Shown one piece after another: positions 16,410 through 25,369 of a stretch of 59,481 nt of DNA (position 1 is the first letter of the stretch; each line of letters opens with the position of its first letter). The notes under the pieces are model-generated. The model saw nothing but the letters and a program-made list of their open reading frames with translations. It ran no database searches and was not told the DNA's origin. Source of the DNA: Brevundimonas sp. (GTDB taxonomy: Bacteria > Pseudomonadota > Alphaproteobacteria > Caulobacterales > Caulobacteraceae); the NCBI RefSeq assembly GCF_030656255.1, contig NZ_JAUSOE010000097.1, positions 1 through 59,481 on the forward strand. The letters are read 5' to 3'. Both the position numbers and the translations under genes were made by a program.

Positions 16410-16490
16410 GGGCTGCGCGCGCCCTTGAAGCCGCGCGCCCAACTGCACGGCACCGGCGAAAACCGGTGCGATATGCAAAAGAGTGCAGTT
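16410..16490 (+). other. Structured intergenic element, possible small RNA or 3' end structure
   Basis: Two adjacent hairpins lie between convergent genes. The first pairs 16410-16418 with 16433-16440 (one bulge). The second has an outer 8-bp stem AACTGCAC (16441-16448) / GTGCAGTT (16483-16490) enclosing an inner hairpin CACCGG (16451-16456) / CCGGTG (16463-16468). No T-run follows, so it is not a classic terminator. No known RNA family is recognised. The rest of the 280-bp gap (16367-16646) holds no gene I can support. Confidence 0.4.
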
Positions 16491-16646
16491 TGGCGGCGTG
16501 TTCTCCATTCGATTGTCAAAGACCCGGCGGCCAGTCTAACCGCACCCGGAAGGGTGATAGGTCGATTATCGGGATTTCATTGAAAGCCTTTAGAATTCAG
16601 AATGCGGTGGAGGGGAATTAGGGGCGGACGCCTCTCCGCTCTCCGC

Positions 16647-17522
16647 TCACCCCATGGCGGCGACAAAGGCGTCGCCCGCCTTGCTGCGATAGCGTTCGCG
16701 ATGCCGCAACAGGCGGAACGGGCGTTCCGGCAGGCTGAAGGCCGCCGTGACCAGACGGCCGGCGGCGACCGATCCATAGGCCACGCTTTCGGACAGGGCC
16801 GTGGCCCCTGCCCCCGCCTCGGCCGCCGCCAGCACCGCCTCGTTCGACGGCAAGGTCATGGCGATGGACAGGGCGGCGGGGTCCACGCCCGCGTTTCGTA
16901 GGGCCGTTTCCAGGGTCGAGCGGGTGCCCGAGCCCGCCTCGCGCAGGACCCAGACTTGGGTCGCCAGGGTCTGGGCCTCCAGTCGGCGCAGCCCGGCCCA
17001 GGGATGGTCGGGCGTGACCAGGACCGCCAGCCGGTCCGAGCCCACCACCGTCTGATCCAGCAAGGGCTGGTCGATCTCGCCCTCGACCAGACCCAGTTCG
17101 GCCGCGCCGCTCAACACCCCCTCGGCCACCTCGCGCGTATTGCCGATGGCCACGTCCAGTTCGACGCCGGGATGGGCCGCGTGAAAGGCGGCCAGCCGGC
17201 GCGGCAGCCAGGCGCTTGCGATGGTCTGGCTCGCGAAGATGGTCAGGCGGCCGCGTCGCAAGGCGCTCATGTCCGCCAGGGCCGCCTCGGCCGCCGCTGC
17301 GCGGGCCAGCACGGCCTTGGCCTCGGGCAGGAAGGCCAGACCGGTCTGGTTCAGGACCACGCCCCGGCCCACGCGGTCGAACAGGTGGACGTCATGCTCC
17401 GCCTCCAGCGCCGCGATGGCGTTGGAGACGGCCGACTGGGTCAGGTTCAGCGCCCTCGCCGCCGCCGTCACATGCTGTCGCTCGGCCACGGCGATGAAGA
17501 TGCGCAGGCGTTCTAGGGTCAC
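16647..17522 (-). CDS. yeiE: LysR-family regulator, YeiE-like
   Basis: A 291-residue LysR regulator: N-terminal helix-turn-helix (HVTAAARALNLTQSAVSNAIAALE) and a C-terminal effector-binding domain (RGRLTIFASQTIASAWLPRRL). It is divergent from a YeiH-like exporter, the same pairing as yeiE/yeiH of enterobacteria. I infer a GTG start at 17522: GGAG lies seven bases upstream and homology begins there, whereas upstream in-frame ATGs lie across the exporter gene. Confidence 0.85.
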   Translation of the reverse strand: MTLERLRIFIAVAERQHVTAAARALNLTQSAVSNAIAALEAEHDVHLFDRVGRGVVLNQTGLAFLPEAKAVLARAAAAEAALADMSALRRGRLTIFASQTIASAWLPRRLAAFHAAHPGVELDVAIGNTREVAEGVLSGAAELGLVEGEIDQPLLDQTVVGSDRLAVLVTPDHPWAGLRRLEAQTLATQVWVLREAGSGTRSTLETALRNAGVDPAALSIAMTLPSNEAVLAAAEAGAGATALSESVAYGSVAAGRLVTAAFSLPERPFRLLRHRERYRSKAGDAFVAAMG

Positions 17523-17525
17523 AAC

Positions 17526-17544
17526 CAATCTCCATATCGGATTG
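17526..17544. promoter_or_regulatory. Candidate LysR-type operator
   Basis: CAATC-N9-GATTG, containing the exact ATC-N9-GAT form of the LysR T-N11-A motif, lies in the 79-bp gap between the divergent regulator and exporter genes. It covers the regulator's own ribosome-binding site, which would fit autorepression. A second CAATC half-site follows at about 17557. Function is inferred. Confidence 0.45.
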
Positions 17545-17601
17545 AAATGACCATAACAATCCGTTGGACGGGGGTCGAGGGGCGGCGCATCAAGCGGGAC
17601 C

Positions 17602-18666
17602 ATGAAGTCCGCCGTCCCTGCCGCCGTCGTGAACCCGCCGCTGCCGCCCATGATACGGCTGGGCGCGTTCGGTCGTTCGGTCTGGCCCGGTTTGATGATG
17701 AGCCTGGTGGTCGCCCTGGCGGCGGTCGGCCTGACCAGTCTGGAACGGGACGTCTTCGGCAAGGCCTGGCTGGAGCCGCTGGTCCTGGCCATCCTGTTGG
17801 GGGCCGGCGTGCGGGCGGCCTGGACGCCGGACGCCCGGTTCAGGGTCGGGATCGATTTTTCGGCCAAGATCCTGCTGGAGGTCGCCGTGGTCCTATTGGG
17901 CGCCTCGGTCAGCGCGGCGACCCTCTCGTCGCTGGGGGTCGGGTTCGTTGCGGGGGTCTTCGCCCTGGTCGCCGCCGCCATCCTGGTCGGGTTCGGGATC
18001 GGGCGTCTGCTGGGGTTGAACCCGCGCATGGCCCTGCTGGTCGCGTGCGGCAACGCCATCTGCGGCAACTCGGCCATCGCCGCCGTGGCCCCGGTGATCG
18101 ACGCAGACGGGGAAGAGGTGGCCGCCTCCATCGCCTTTACGGCCGTGCTGGGGGTGGTGGTCGTTCTGACCCTTCCACTGCTGGGCGGACTGATGTCCAT
18201 GAGCGGATTGCAGTACGGCGCCCTAGCGGGGCTGACCGTCTACGCCGTGCCGCAGGTTCTGGCCGCCGCCGCCCCGTTCGGCGCGGTCGCGACCCAGACG
18301 GGGACGGTGGTCAAGCTGGCGCGGGTGCTGATGCTGGGGCCGGTGATCCTGGTGCTGTCGCTGATTTTCTGGGATCGGGCGGCGGGTAAGACAGGGCCGG
18401 GTCTGCACCGGCTGCTGCCGTGGTTCATCGTCGGTTTCCTGGCGATGATCGCGCTGCGAAACCTGGAGCTGATCCCGCAGGCGGCGCTTTCGCCCATGGC
18501 GGTGGCGTCCGGCCTGCTGACCGTGGCGGCCATGGCGGCGCTGGGCCTGCAGACAGACATCAGGGCCGTGGCGCGGGCCGGCGGGCGGGTGGTCGCGGCC
18601 GTGGTGTTGTCGCTGGCGGCCCTGGTGGGGCTTAGCCTGGGGCTGATCGGGGTGTTGGGGGTTTAG
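17602..18666 (+). CDS. yeiH: YeiH / UPF0324 family putative sulfate exporter
   Basis: A 354-residue membrane protein with about ten hydrophobic segments and the family motif CGNAICGNSAIAAVAPVI in the middle. Members are annotated as putative sulfate exporters on limited evidence, and in enterobacteria YeiE-YeiH is linked to sulfite or oxidative stress. The substrate here is unknown. The adjacent LysR gene probably controls it. Confidence 0.88.
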   Translation: MKSAVPAAVVNPPLPPMIRLGAFGRSVWPGLMMSLVVALAAVGLTSLERDVFGKAWLEPLVLAILLGAGVRAAWTPDARFRVGIDFSAKILLEVAVVLLGASVSAATLSSLGVGFVAGVFALVAAAILVGFGIGRLLGLNPRMALLVACGNAICGNSAIAAVAPVIDADGEEVAASIAFTAVLGVVVVLTLPLLGGLMSMSGLQYGALAGLTVYAVPQVLAAAAPFGAVATQTGTVVKLARVLMLGPVILVLSLIFWDRAAGKTGPGLHRLLPWFIVGFLAMIALRNLELIPQAALSPMAVASGLLTVAAMAALGLQTDIRAVARAGGRVVAAVVLSLAALVGLSLGLIGVLGV

Positions 18667-18674
18667 CGCCCCTC

Positions 18675-18847
18675 CTTCGTCATCCTCCGACGAGCGTAGC
18701 GAGATCGGGGGACCCAGCGGCGCGCGAGAGCGCGAACCTGTCGCGGACACAGGCGTCAAAGAGCCAGCGGCGGACGCATCGCCTTCGGTGCCGCTGGGTC
18801 CCCCCGATCTGCGCCGCGAAGACGCGGCTTGTCGGAGGATGACGAAA
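18675..18847. repeat. Long imperfect inverted repeat
   Basis: The left arm (18675-18721) contains CTTCGTCATCCTCCGAC and ATCGGGGGACCCAGCGGC. The right arm (18790-18847) is its reverse complement in the same order, with a slightly different insert between the blocks. The whole could fold into one hairpin of about 170 nt. It fills the gap between the convergent yeiH and glutamine amidotransferase genes. I recall similar palindromic units in Caulobacter and Brevundimonas genomes; no second copy is in this window. Confidence 0.65.
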
Positions 18848-18859
18848 GAAAAGTAGAGG

Positions 18860-19591
18860 CTAGATCCCGCTGCCCTGGTCCTCGACCGGGGGCGGGGTCA
18901 GCAGCAGGAAGGCGCGGATCCAGGCGGTCAGGACGGCGCGGTCGTTGGGGCGTTTCAGGCTGTCGATGGCGGCGTCGGCCAGGGGTTCGGGAATGCGAGA
19001 ACCGCGGCGGCCCTCGACCAGGGCGGCGGCGTATTCCGGCTGAAACTCCGGATGGCACTGGAAGGACATGGCGTCCTCGCCCCAGGCCAGACCGGCGTAG
19101 GGGGTGAAGCCGCTGGAGGCGATGACCCGCGCATCGGGCGAGATGGCCGTCACCTGATCCTGATGCGAGACCGGAATGGCGATGGTGCGGGCGCGGGGGT
19201 GCATCCAGGGCTCGGTCCCGTGAACGTCGTAACGGTGCAGGCCGACGCCCCAGCCCCGGTCCGACTTCTCGACCACGCCGCCGAAGGCGTGGGCCAGGAC
19301 CTGATGGCCGAAACAGATGCCCACCAGACGGGTCTGGCCCCGCGCCGCCCGCAGCCAGTCGATCAGGGTCGGGATCCACGGCAGGTCGTCATAGACCCCG
19401 GCCGCCGAGCCGGTGACGATCACCCCCTGAAACGCGGCGGGATCTTCCGGCAGTCGTCCCGACTGAACGTCGAACCGGACGGTCGGCACGCCCTCGCCCA
19501 GCAGGGCGCGGAAACGGGCGGGATAGTCGTCGAAGGCGTCCTTCAGGTGATCCGGCGGATGGCCGGCTTCGAGAATGGCGATACGGGTCAT
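18860..19591 (-). CDS. Class I glutamine amidotransferase-like protein
   Basis: A 243-residue GATase1 domain protein of the GMP-synthase-like group. The catalytic Cys93 sits in VGICFGHQ, and His180 and Glu182 in SFQCHPEF complete the triad. The domain stands alone without a synthetase partner, so it may hydrolyse a gamma-glutamyl compound rather than supply ammonia. Substrate unknown. Confidence 0.88.
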   Translation of the reverse strand: MTRIAILEAGHPPDHLKDAFDDYPARFRALLGEGVPTVRFDVQSGRLPEDPAAFQGVIVTGSAAGVYDDLPWIPTLIDWLRAARGQTRLVGICFGHQVLAHAFGGVVEKSDRGWGVGLHRYDVHGTEPWMHPRARTIAIPVSHQDQVTAISPDARVIASSGFTPYAGLAWGEDAMSFQCHPEFQPEYAAALVEGRRGSRIPEPLADAAIDSLKRPNDRAVLTAWIRAFLLLTPPPVEDQGSGI

Positions 19592-19647
19592 CGGGCGACC
19601 ATAACGGCTTGATCCGGGGTTGGACGCATTTTTTGCGTCGCGCGGGG

Positions 19648-20463
19648 TCAGAAGCTCCAGACCTCGGCCCGGCCGCCGGGATCGCCCAGGCTGTCGGCGA
19701 CCCAGGCGCAGATCTGCTGCGCCGCGTCCTCGGCGCCCGGCGGCGGATTGACCACCACCAGGGCGCAGCCGTTCATCTTCATCGGATTGGTCAGGGGACG
19801 CAGGCGGGCCTCGGCCACCAGGGTCGGGCCGGCCTTGCCCTGAAGCCGGCGTATGAAGCCGTCGAAGGTCTCGAGATCCTTCAGCGGGGTCCAGATGGCG
19901 ACGGTCGCGGTCGGGTCGCGCGCGATGACCGCAAGGGCGGTTTCGGCCGAACGGACATAGTCGTCGGGCTTTTCGAACGGGGGGTCGATCAGGATCAGGG
20001 GGCCGCGCGCCCGCGCCGCCTCGGCCACGACCGCCGCATAGCCGTCGCCCTCGCGCGTCTCGGCGTTCGGGCGGTCCGCCAGGGCCTGAGCCAGCAGGAC
20101 GCGCACCAGCGGGTTCAGTTCGAAACCGACATAGCGGCCGCCGTCGTTCAGGGTGTCGGCGATCAGCAGGGGCGAGCCGGGATAGAAGCGCACGCCGCCG
20201 TCGGGATTGAGCGCCGCAACGCGCGCCGCCAGGGCCTCGACCAGCGGCGGCCGATCCTGGGCCGTCATCAGCCGCGCCACCCCGGCCTCAGCCTCCTTCG
20301 AGCGCGTCGCATCGCCCGACAGGTCATAGAGGCCGGCGCCCGCATGGGTGTCGAACACGGTCAGAGGCCCGGCGGCCTGTCGCGTCTTCACCAGCCACAG
20401 GACCAGGGCATGTTTGACCAGGTCGGCGAAGTTCCCGGCGTGGAAGCTGTGGCGATAATTCAT
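19648..20463 (-). CDS. rlmJ: 23S rRNA (adenine-2030-N6)-methyltransferase
   Basis: A 271-residue methyltransferase starting MNYRHSFHAGNFADLVKH, the diagnostic RlmJ N terminus. The SAM-binding segment VFDTHAGAGLYDL follows and the catalytic DPPF motif (LILIDPPFE) is near residue 160. RlmJ methylates A2030 of 23S rRNA and is also linked to use of extracellular DNA in some bacteria. Confidence 0.93.
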   Translation of the reverse strand: MNYRHSFHAGNFADLVKHALVLWLVKTRQAAGPLTVFDTHAGAGLYDLSGDATRSKEAEAGVARLMTAQDRPPLVEALAARVAALNPDGGVRFYPGSPLLIADTLNDGGRYVGFELNPLVRVLLAQALADRPNAETREGDGYAAVVAEAARARGPLILIDPPFEKPDDYVRSAETALAVIARDPTATVAIWTPLKDLETFDGFIRRLQGKAGPTLVAEARLRPLTNPMKMNGCALVVVNPPPGAEDAAQQICAWVADSLGDPGGRAEVWSF

Positions 20464-20591
20464 GCCGCCTCGTGTCGCGCCGGGCGCGCGGGGTCAAGGG
20501 AAAGCGGCGGCTGGAACCCGGCGCCCCAACGCGGCGTTCGTCGCGGGTCCGAGGCAAGCCGCTGAAAGACCAATGAAAAGGAAGGCCGCTG

Positions 20592-21614
20592 ATGGCGGAC
20601 GGATCGCACGGCGTGGATATTGCGGTTGAGATTCCGCAGGGGCTGAGCTGGTGCAGCGACGAGAACCCCGGACTGAGCCGGCGCCGCGCCGGCAAGGGCT
20701 GGACCTATCGCGACGCCAAGGATCAACCGATCAAGGACGCCAAGGTTCTGGACCGGATCCGCGCCCTGGCCATTCCGCCCGCCTGGACCGACGTCTGGAT
20801 CTGCCCCAAGGCCAACGGCCATATCCAGGCGACCGGCCGCGACGTGAAGGGGCGCAAACAGTACCGCTATCACGCCGACTGGAGTTCGGCCCGATCCGAG
20901 AACAAGTTCGACAAGCTGCCGGCCTTTTCGCGCGCCCTGCCCAAGCTGCGCGCCCAGGTGGAGCATGATCTGGCGCTGCGCGGGCCGGTGAAGGACAAGG
21001 TGCTGGCCACCGCCGTGCGCCTGTTGGAGATCACCCTGATCCGGGTCGGCAACGCCGCCTATGCCCGGGAGAACCGCAGCTATGGTCTGACCACACTGAA
21101 CAAGCGGCATCTGGAGGTGGACGGCGCGGCCCTGACGTTCGAGTTCCGGGGCAAGAGCGGCAAGGACCACCGGGTCAGCGTCCGCGACCGGCGGCTGGCG
21201 CGGGTGGTGCGGGCGCTGGAGGAACTGCCGGGCCAGCACCTGTTCAAATACCGCACGGCCGACGGCGACCTGTGCCCCGTCACCTCGGACGACGTGAACG
21301 CCTATATCCGCGCGGCCATGGGGGAGCAGTTCTCTGCCAAGGACTTCCGCACCTGGGCCGGCACCGTCTCGGCGGCGCGAGCCTTGCGCGAGATGGAGCC
21401 CCCGACCTCGCCCACCGACGCGAAACGCAAGATCACCGTCTGCGTCAAGGCGGTGGCGGGCCTGCTGGGCAACACCCCGACGGTATGCCGGGCGTCCTAT
21501 GTCCATCCGATGGTGATGGAACTTTATGAGAGCGGCGAACTGAGGGCCGCCCTGCCGGGGGCGGACGCCAAGGGGTTCGAGACGGCGCTGATCCGGTTGT
21601 TAAGGACGACGTGA
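20592..21614 (+). CDS. DNA topoisomerase IB
   Basis: A 340-residue eukaryotic/poxvirus-like type IB topoisomerase. It relaxes supercoils through a 3'-phosphotyrosine intermediate. The catalytic Tyr303 is in CRASYVHP. The other active-site residues fit: the LIRVGN region, KSGKDH and DFRTWAGT. Bacterial copies of this length are common in alphaproteobacteria and are accessory to gyrase. AAGGAAGG precedes the ATG. Confidence 0.95.
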   Translation: MADGSHGVDIAVEIPQGLSWCSDENPGLSRRRAGKGWTYRDAKDQPIKDAKVLDRIRALAIPPAWTDVWICPKANGHIQATGRDVKGRKQYRYHADWSSARSENKFDKLPAFSRALPKLRAQVEHDLALRGPVKDKVLATAVRLLEITLIRVGNAAYARENRSYGLTTLNKRHLEVDGAALTFEFRGKSGKDHRVSVRDRRLARVVRALEELPGQHLFKYRTADGDLCPVTSDDVNAYIRAAMGEQFSAKDFRTWAGTVSAARALREMEPPTSPTDAKRKITVCVKAVAGLLGNTPTVCRASYVHPMVMELYESGELRAALPGADAKGFETALIRLLRTT

Positions 21615-21675
21615 CGAGGCTGCGGTTGTCGGGGACGCTATCCGCCGATGCTAGCTTGCGGCGACTGAAGCGCCT

Positions 21676-22701
21676 TCAAGCCTCGCGCCAGTCCTGCACC
21701 TTGCCGTTTCGCGTCCGCCATTGAGCGGGGGTCACGCCTTCCCACGCGCGGAAGGCGCGGTAAAAAGAGGTGACGTCCTGATAGCCCAGCAGATAGGCGA
21801 TCTCATCGATATGAATCGCTTCGTCGGCAAGTAGCTGTTTCCATAGATCCCGGCGCGCCTGAAGCAGGAGTTCGCGAAAGCTGGCGCCCTCCGTCAGTAT
21901 GCGCCGCTGCAGAGTCCGCTCGCTCATGCCCAGCTGCCGCGCGACATCGGGAAGTTCAGGACGTCCGCTCGGCAGCAGCAACTTCAGCGCCATGACGACT
22001 TGATCGGAAATCGTCGACTGCGCATCCAGCTCCTGAAGCGTCCGCCCAAGCGTGGGCGTCAACATGGCGAGAAGTTCGGGATTGTGCCCCACGAACGGCA
22101 AGTCGAGATCCGTACGATCCAGAATCAGGGCGTCGCGCGCCGCCCCGAAACGCACGGGTGCTTTGAAGTAGTCCTCATAGCCGGGCGCCTTTGGTCCAGA
22201 GCGGGCAAACTCAACGCCGATAGGACGCACCGCCTTCCCGCTTGAGCGCCGTCCCAGTTCGATAATGGTCGCGAAGGTGATGTCGATGCTGACGGCGGGC
22301 TCCGCCTCCTTGCTGTGCAGCCAATCGACCGTCAGGGTGCAGGTTCCTCGCTCCTCGTGGACGCTGAGGATCTCGGGCGTGCAGAGGCGCTTGAACCGCG
22401 ACAGCCGTTCCAATCCTCCGCGATAGTCCGGTGCATAGAACGCCGCCAGCGTTGACGGCGGATGCACCGAGGTCTCAGCCTGTTGGATCATCTCAACGCC
22501 GAGAGCGGGCTGGTCGGCCAAGTTTTCCAGCGCCCGCATCAGGGCGAAGTACTGAGCCGTGGTGATCGCCTGACCGGTCAGGTGCAAGGTGGTCGGGAGC
22601 CGAGCCTGCCGAAGCAGGCTCGACGCCGACAAACCCATGGCGTCGGTGGCGCGCCAGAAGGCCAGGGGAACCCGGCACCGGTCGGGCGGAACTGGACGCA
22701 T
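21676..22701 (-). CDS. AraC-family transcriptional regulator
   Basis: A 341-residue regulator with an N-terminal arabinose-binding-like domain of the ArgR/OruR group and a C-terminal AraC helix-turn-helix pair (LPDVARQLGMSERTLQRRI, then YLLGYQDVTSFYRAFRAWEGVTP). It lies nine bases downstream of a dehydrogenase gene on the same strand, so the two form an operon. The direct repeat upstream of that operon is a plausible binding site. Confidence 0.92.
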   Translation of the reverse strand: MRPVPPDRCRVPLAFWRATDAMGLSASSLLRQARLPTTLHLTGQAITTAQYFALMRALENLADQPALGVEMIQQAETSVHPPSTLAAFYAPDYRGGLERLSRFKRLCTPEILSVHEERGTCTLTVDWLHSKEAEPAVSIDITFATIIELGRRSSGKAVRPIGVEFARSGPKAPGYEDYFKAPVRFGAARDALILDRTDLDLPFVGHNPELLAMLTPTLGRTLQELDAQSTISDQVVMALKLLLPSGRPELPDVARQLGMSERTLQRRILTEGASFRELLLQARRDLWKQLLADEAIHIDEIAYLLGYQDVTSFYRAFRAWEGVTPAQWRTRNGKVQDWREA

Positions 22702-22710
22702 AGGAGACCC

Positions 22711-23544
22711 CTAGCTGCGAGGGAGTTGGCCCATGACCAAACTATCGAACGCTCGGTCACCAAACCAGGCGCGATAGCCGATCAGGAAGCTGCCGAACCG
22801 ACCCGCGACGTAACGGGTTTTCGGGCGTCGCGCGCGAGCGGCGCGGCTCACGACATTTGCGATCACCCGCGGAGGGCTGTTGCGGCCGCGACCATAGGTC
22901 TGGCTCGTCCCTTCGGCCACGGCGCGGGCGAGGCCTGCGTAAGGTCCGGCCTCGGACCGCTTTACTATGCCCTGTCCGACGACGTCGCCGAAGGCTGTCT
23001 CGATCAATCCGGGCTCCACGACGACATCGATTCCGAAGGGCGCAAGTTCGAGACGCAGGCAGTCCGACCAACCTTCCAGCGCATGTTTGGTCGCGTGATA
23101 CCAACTGCCCAGCGGCGTGTAGATTTTCCCCCCCATGGAGGTGATGTTGATGATCCTTCCCCGCTTGCGCGATCGCATAGCCGGAAGCAGCAACTGCGTA
23201 AGACGCGCCGGGCCGAAGACATTGACTTCGAATTGGTAACGCGCCTCGCTCATGGGGATCTGCTCCATGGGGCCGTAGAGGCCAAAGCCCGCATTGTTGA
23301 CCAACAGATCGACGCCGCCCGTTGTGGCCTGGATGACATCGGCGACGGCGACGATATCGGCCTCCACTGAGATGTCCATGCGCAAGGGCTCGGCGCCAAG
23401 CTTGCGCAAGTCCTCCATGTCATCCGTTCGCCGGGCTGCGACATAGACTTGATACCCGTCACGGATCAGCCGTTTGGCGATCTCCTTGCCCATCCCCGAC
23501 GATGCGCCTGTGACGAGAGCGGATTTTTTAGATGTTTGGAACAT
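22711..23544 (-). CDS. Short-chain dehydrogenase/reductase
   Basis: A 277-residue classical SDR. The cofactor motif TGASSGMG is at 12-19, NNAG at 83-86, the catalytic Ser136, Tyr149 and Lys153 (YHATK) are all present. The basic pair AARR at 37-39 after strand 2 suggests NADP. The substrate is unknown. It is co-transcribed with the AraC regulator downstream, suggesting a small inducible detoxification or catabolic unit. Confidence 0.92.
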   Translation of the reverse strand: MFQTSKKSALVTGASSGMGKEIAKRLIRDGYQVYVAARRTDDMEDLRKLGAEPLRMDISVEADIVAVADVIQATTGGVDLLVNNAGFGLYGPMEQIPMSEARYQFEVNVFGPARLTQLLLPAMRSRKRGRIINITSMGGKIYTPLGSWYHATKHALEGWSDCLRLELAPFGIDVVVEPGLIETAFGDVVGQGIVKRSEAGPYAGLARAVAEGTSQTYGRGRNSPPRVIANVVSRAARARRPKTRYVAGRFGSFLIGYRAWFGDRAFDSLVMGQLPRS

Positions 23545-23599
23545 GGCGTTAGGCCTCCTCGCGTTGTGAGAGGAACCTAGGCCGGGGGCTGGCCTACGA

Positions 23600-23638
23600 C
23601 ATTAGCCGAGCCCGCCATTTCATTAGCCGAACGCGCCA
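23600..23638. promoter_or_regulatory. 21-bp-spaced direct repeat, candidate AraC-type operator
   Basis: CATTAGCCGAGCCCGCCA (from 23600) and CATTAGCCGAACGCGCCA (from 23621) differ at two of 18 positions and are offset by exactly 21 bp, two helical turns. AraC-family activators bind such head-to-tail repeats. It lies 56-94 bp upstream of the SDR start. Bases 23639-23830 farther upstream hold no gene I can support. Confidence 0.6.
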
Positions 23639-23830
23639 AAGCTTTTGTCGATTCTCATGCGCTGCGCAGCTGCGGGGAAGCGGGCGCCGTTACACAGACG
23701 GCGTCGTTAGTCGCCCCTGCCTGGCTCGAGCACTACACAGACCACCCTGTTCGCTTGGAGTTGGTGGCCGACTTGCCAGTGTCGATCCAGCGCCCTGGCT
23801 TGTCCCTGAGGTGGGGGGCTCAGCGTAAAC

Positions 23831-25240
23831 TCACCCCTTCATCCTCCACGTCGCGCCGTCGGGGCCGTCCATGACGACGACGTTCAGTGCGTTCAGGCGG
23901 TCGCGGATGCGGTCGGCCTCGGGCCAGTCCTTGGCGGCGCGGGCGGCGGCGCGTTGCTCCAGCAGGGCCTCGACCTCGATACGCAGGGCGTCTGAGACGT
24001 CGCCTTCCAGCCAGGCGACCGGATCGGACTGAAGCACGCCCAGGATGGAGGCGCAGGCCATGAGGCGGGCGCGGGCCTGAGCGACTGCGGCGGTGTCGCC
24101 CGCCGTCATGCCACGCTCGATCTCGCTGGACAGGGCGAACAGGCTGGCCATGGCGCCGGGGGTGTTCAGATCGTCCTCAATCGACTTCATGAAGTCGGCG
24201 GGGGGATCGAGATCCAGAACCGGAACGCCGCTGGAGCGGTGCAGGGCGCCGTACAGGCGATCCAGCGACTTCTTGGACTGGTCAAGCAGGCCCTGGTTCC
24301 AGTCCAGCGGCTGGCGGTAGTGGGCCGACAGCAGAGCCCAGCGAACGACCTCGCCCGGCATGGCCTGGACCAGGTCGTGCAGCAGCAGGACGTTGCCGAC
24401 GGACTTGGACATCTTCTCGGCGTCCACGGTCAGGAAGCCGTTGTGCATCCAGTAGCGGGCGTATTCGTCGTGCGCCTGATCGTCATGGGCATGGCCGTGG
24501 GCGCAGACGCCCTGGGCGATCTCATTCTCGTGGTGCGGGAAGACCAGATCGATGCCGCCGCCGTGGATGTCGATGGGCAAGCCCAGGGCCTGTTCGATCA
24601 TGGCCGAGCATTCGATGTGCCAACCGGGCCGTCCCTCGCCCCAGGGCGAAGGCCAGGACGGCTCGTCCGGCTTGGACGGTTTCCACAGGACGAAGTCGTG
24701 GGGGTTCTTCTTGTAGGGCGCGACCTCGACCCGGGCGCCGGCGATCATGTCGTCCAGGTTCCGGCCCGAGAGGGCGCCGTAGGACGGATAGGACGAAACG
24801 TCGAACAGGACGTGGCCCTCGGCGGCATAGGCGCAGCCGGCGTCGACGATGGCCTGGATCTGGGCGACGATGGCCGGGATATAGTCGGTGACGTGGGGGG
24901 CGAGGTCGGGCGGGCTGACGTTCAGCAGGCCCATGTCGGCCAGATAGGCGGCTTCGTAGCGGGCGGTGACCTCGCCGATGGGCACGCCTTCGCGGGCGGC
25001 CTTCTGATTGATCTTGTCGTCCACGTCGGTGACGTTGCGGGCGTAGATCACATGGCCCGCGCCGTAGGTCCGGCGCAGCAGCCTCACCAGGACGTCGAAC
25101 ACCACCGGCGGCCGGGCATTGCCGATATGGGCGTAGTCATAGACCGTCGGGCCGCAGACATAGAGGGTCACCCGGTTCGGATCGCGCGGTTCGAACAGGC
25201 GCTTTTCACGGTGCAGGGTGTCGTGGATGTGCAGCGGCAT
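23831..25240 (-). CDS. cysS: Cysteinyl-tRNA synthetase
   Basis: A 469-residue class I synthetase. The HIGH-type motif reads YAHIGNARP after the zinc-ligand [24 protein letters not shown] and the KMSKS motif (EKMSKSVGN) are all present. Normal length. ATG 25240 begins the family N terminus (MPLHIHDTL); the upstream open extension overlaps the folE gene. It is divergent from folE; the 129-bp gap contains a perfect 7-bp palindrome at 25268-25284. Confidence 0.97.
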   Translation of the reverse strand: MPLHIHDTLHREKRLFEPRDPNRVTLYVCGPTVYDYAHIGNARPPVVFDVLVRLLRRTYGAGHVIYARNVTDVDDKINQKAAREGVPIGEVTARYEAAYLADMGLLNVSPPDLAPHVTDYIPAIVAQIQAIVDAGCAYAAEGHVLFDVSSYPSYGALSGRNLDDMIAGARVEVAPYKKNPHDFVLWKPSKPDEPSWPSPWGEGRPGWHIECSAMIEQALGLPIDIHGGGIDLVFPHHENEIAQGVCAHGHAHDDQAHDEYARYWMHNGFLTVDAEKMSKSVGNVLLLHDLVQAMPGEVVRWALLSAHYRQPLDWNQGLLDQSKKSLDRLYGALHRSSGVPVLDLDPPADFMKSIEDDLNTPGAMASLFALSSEIERGMTAGDTAAVAQARARLMACASILGVLQSDPVAWLEGDVSDALRIEVEALLEQRAAARAAKDWPEADRIRDRLNALNVVVMDGPDGATWRMKG

Positions 25241-25369
25241 AAGATAGGTAGACTTCGTTTTCTTGCAGGACGGAGGGTCCGTCCCATATAGCGGCCTGAT
25301 ATACAGTCCCGACGGATTGTAGAAGCTATACCGGGCGGCCCCGACCGCCTCGGCCGGAAAATCGAGTTC

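Noticed and set aside
23639..23830. Open frame upstream of the SDR gene (starting near 23602) that reads like protein (…PAWLEHYTDHPVRLELVADLP…)
   Set aside because: It has no start codon, no ribosome-binding site and no recognised family, and GC-rich DNA gives open frames by chance. A gene relic is possible but not supported.
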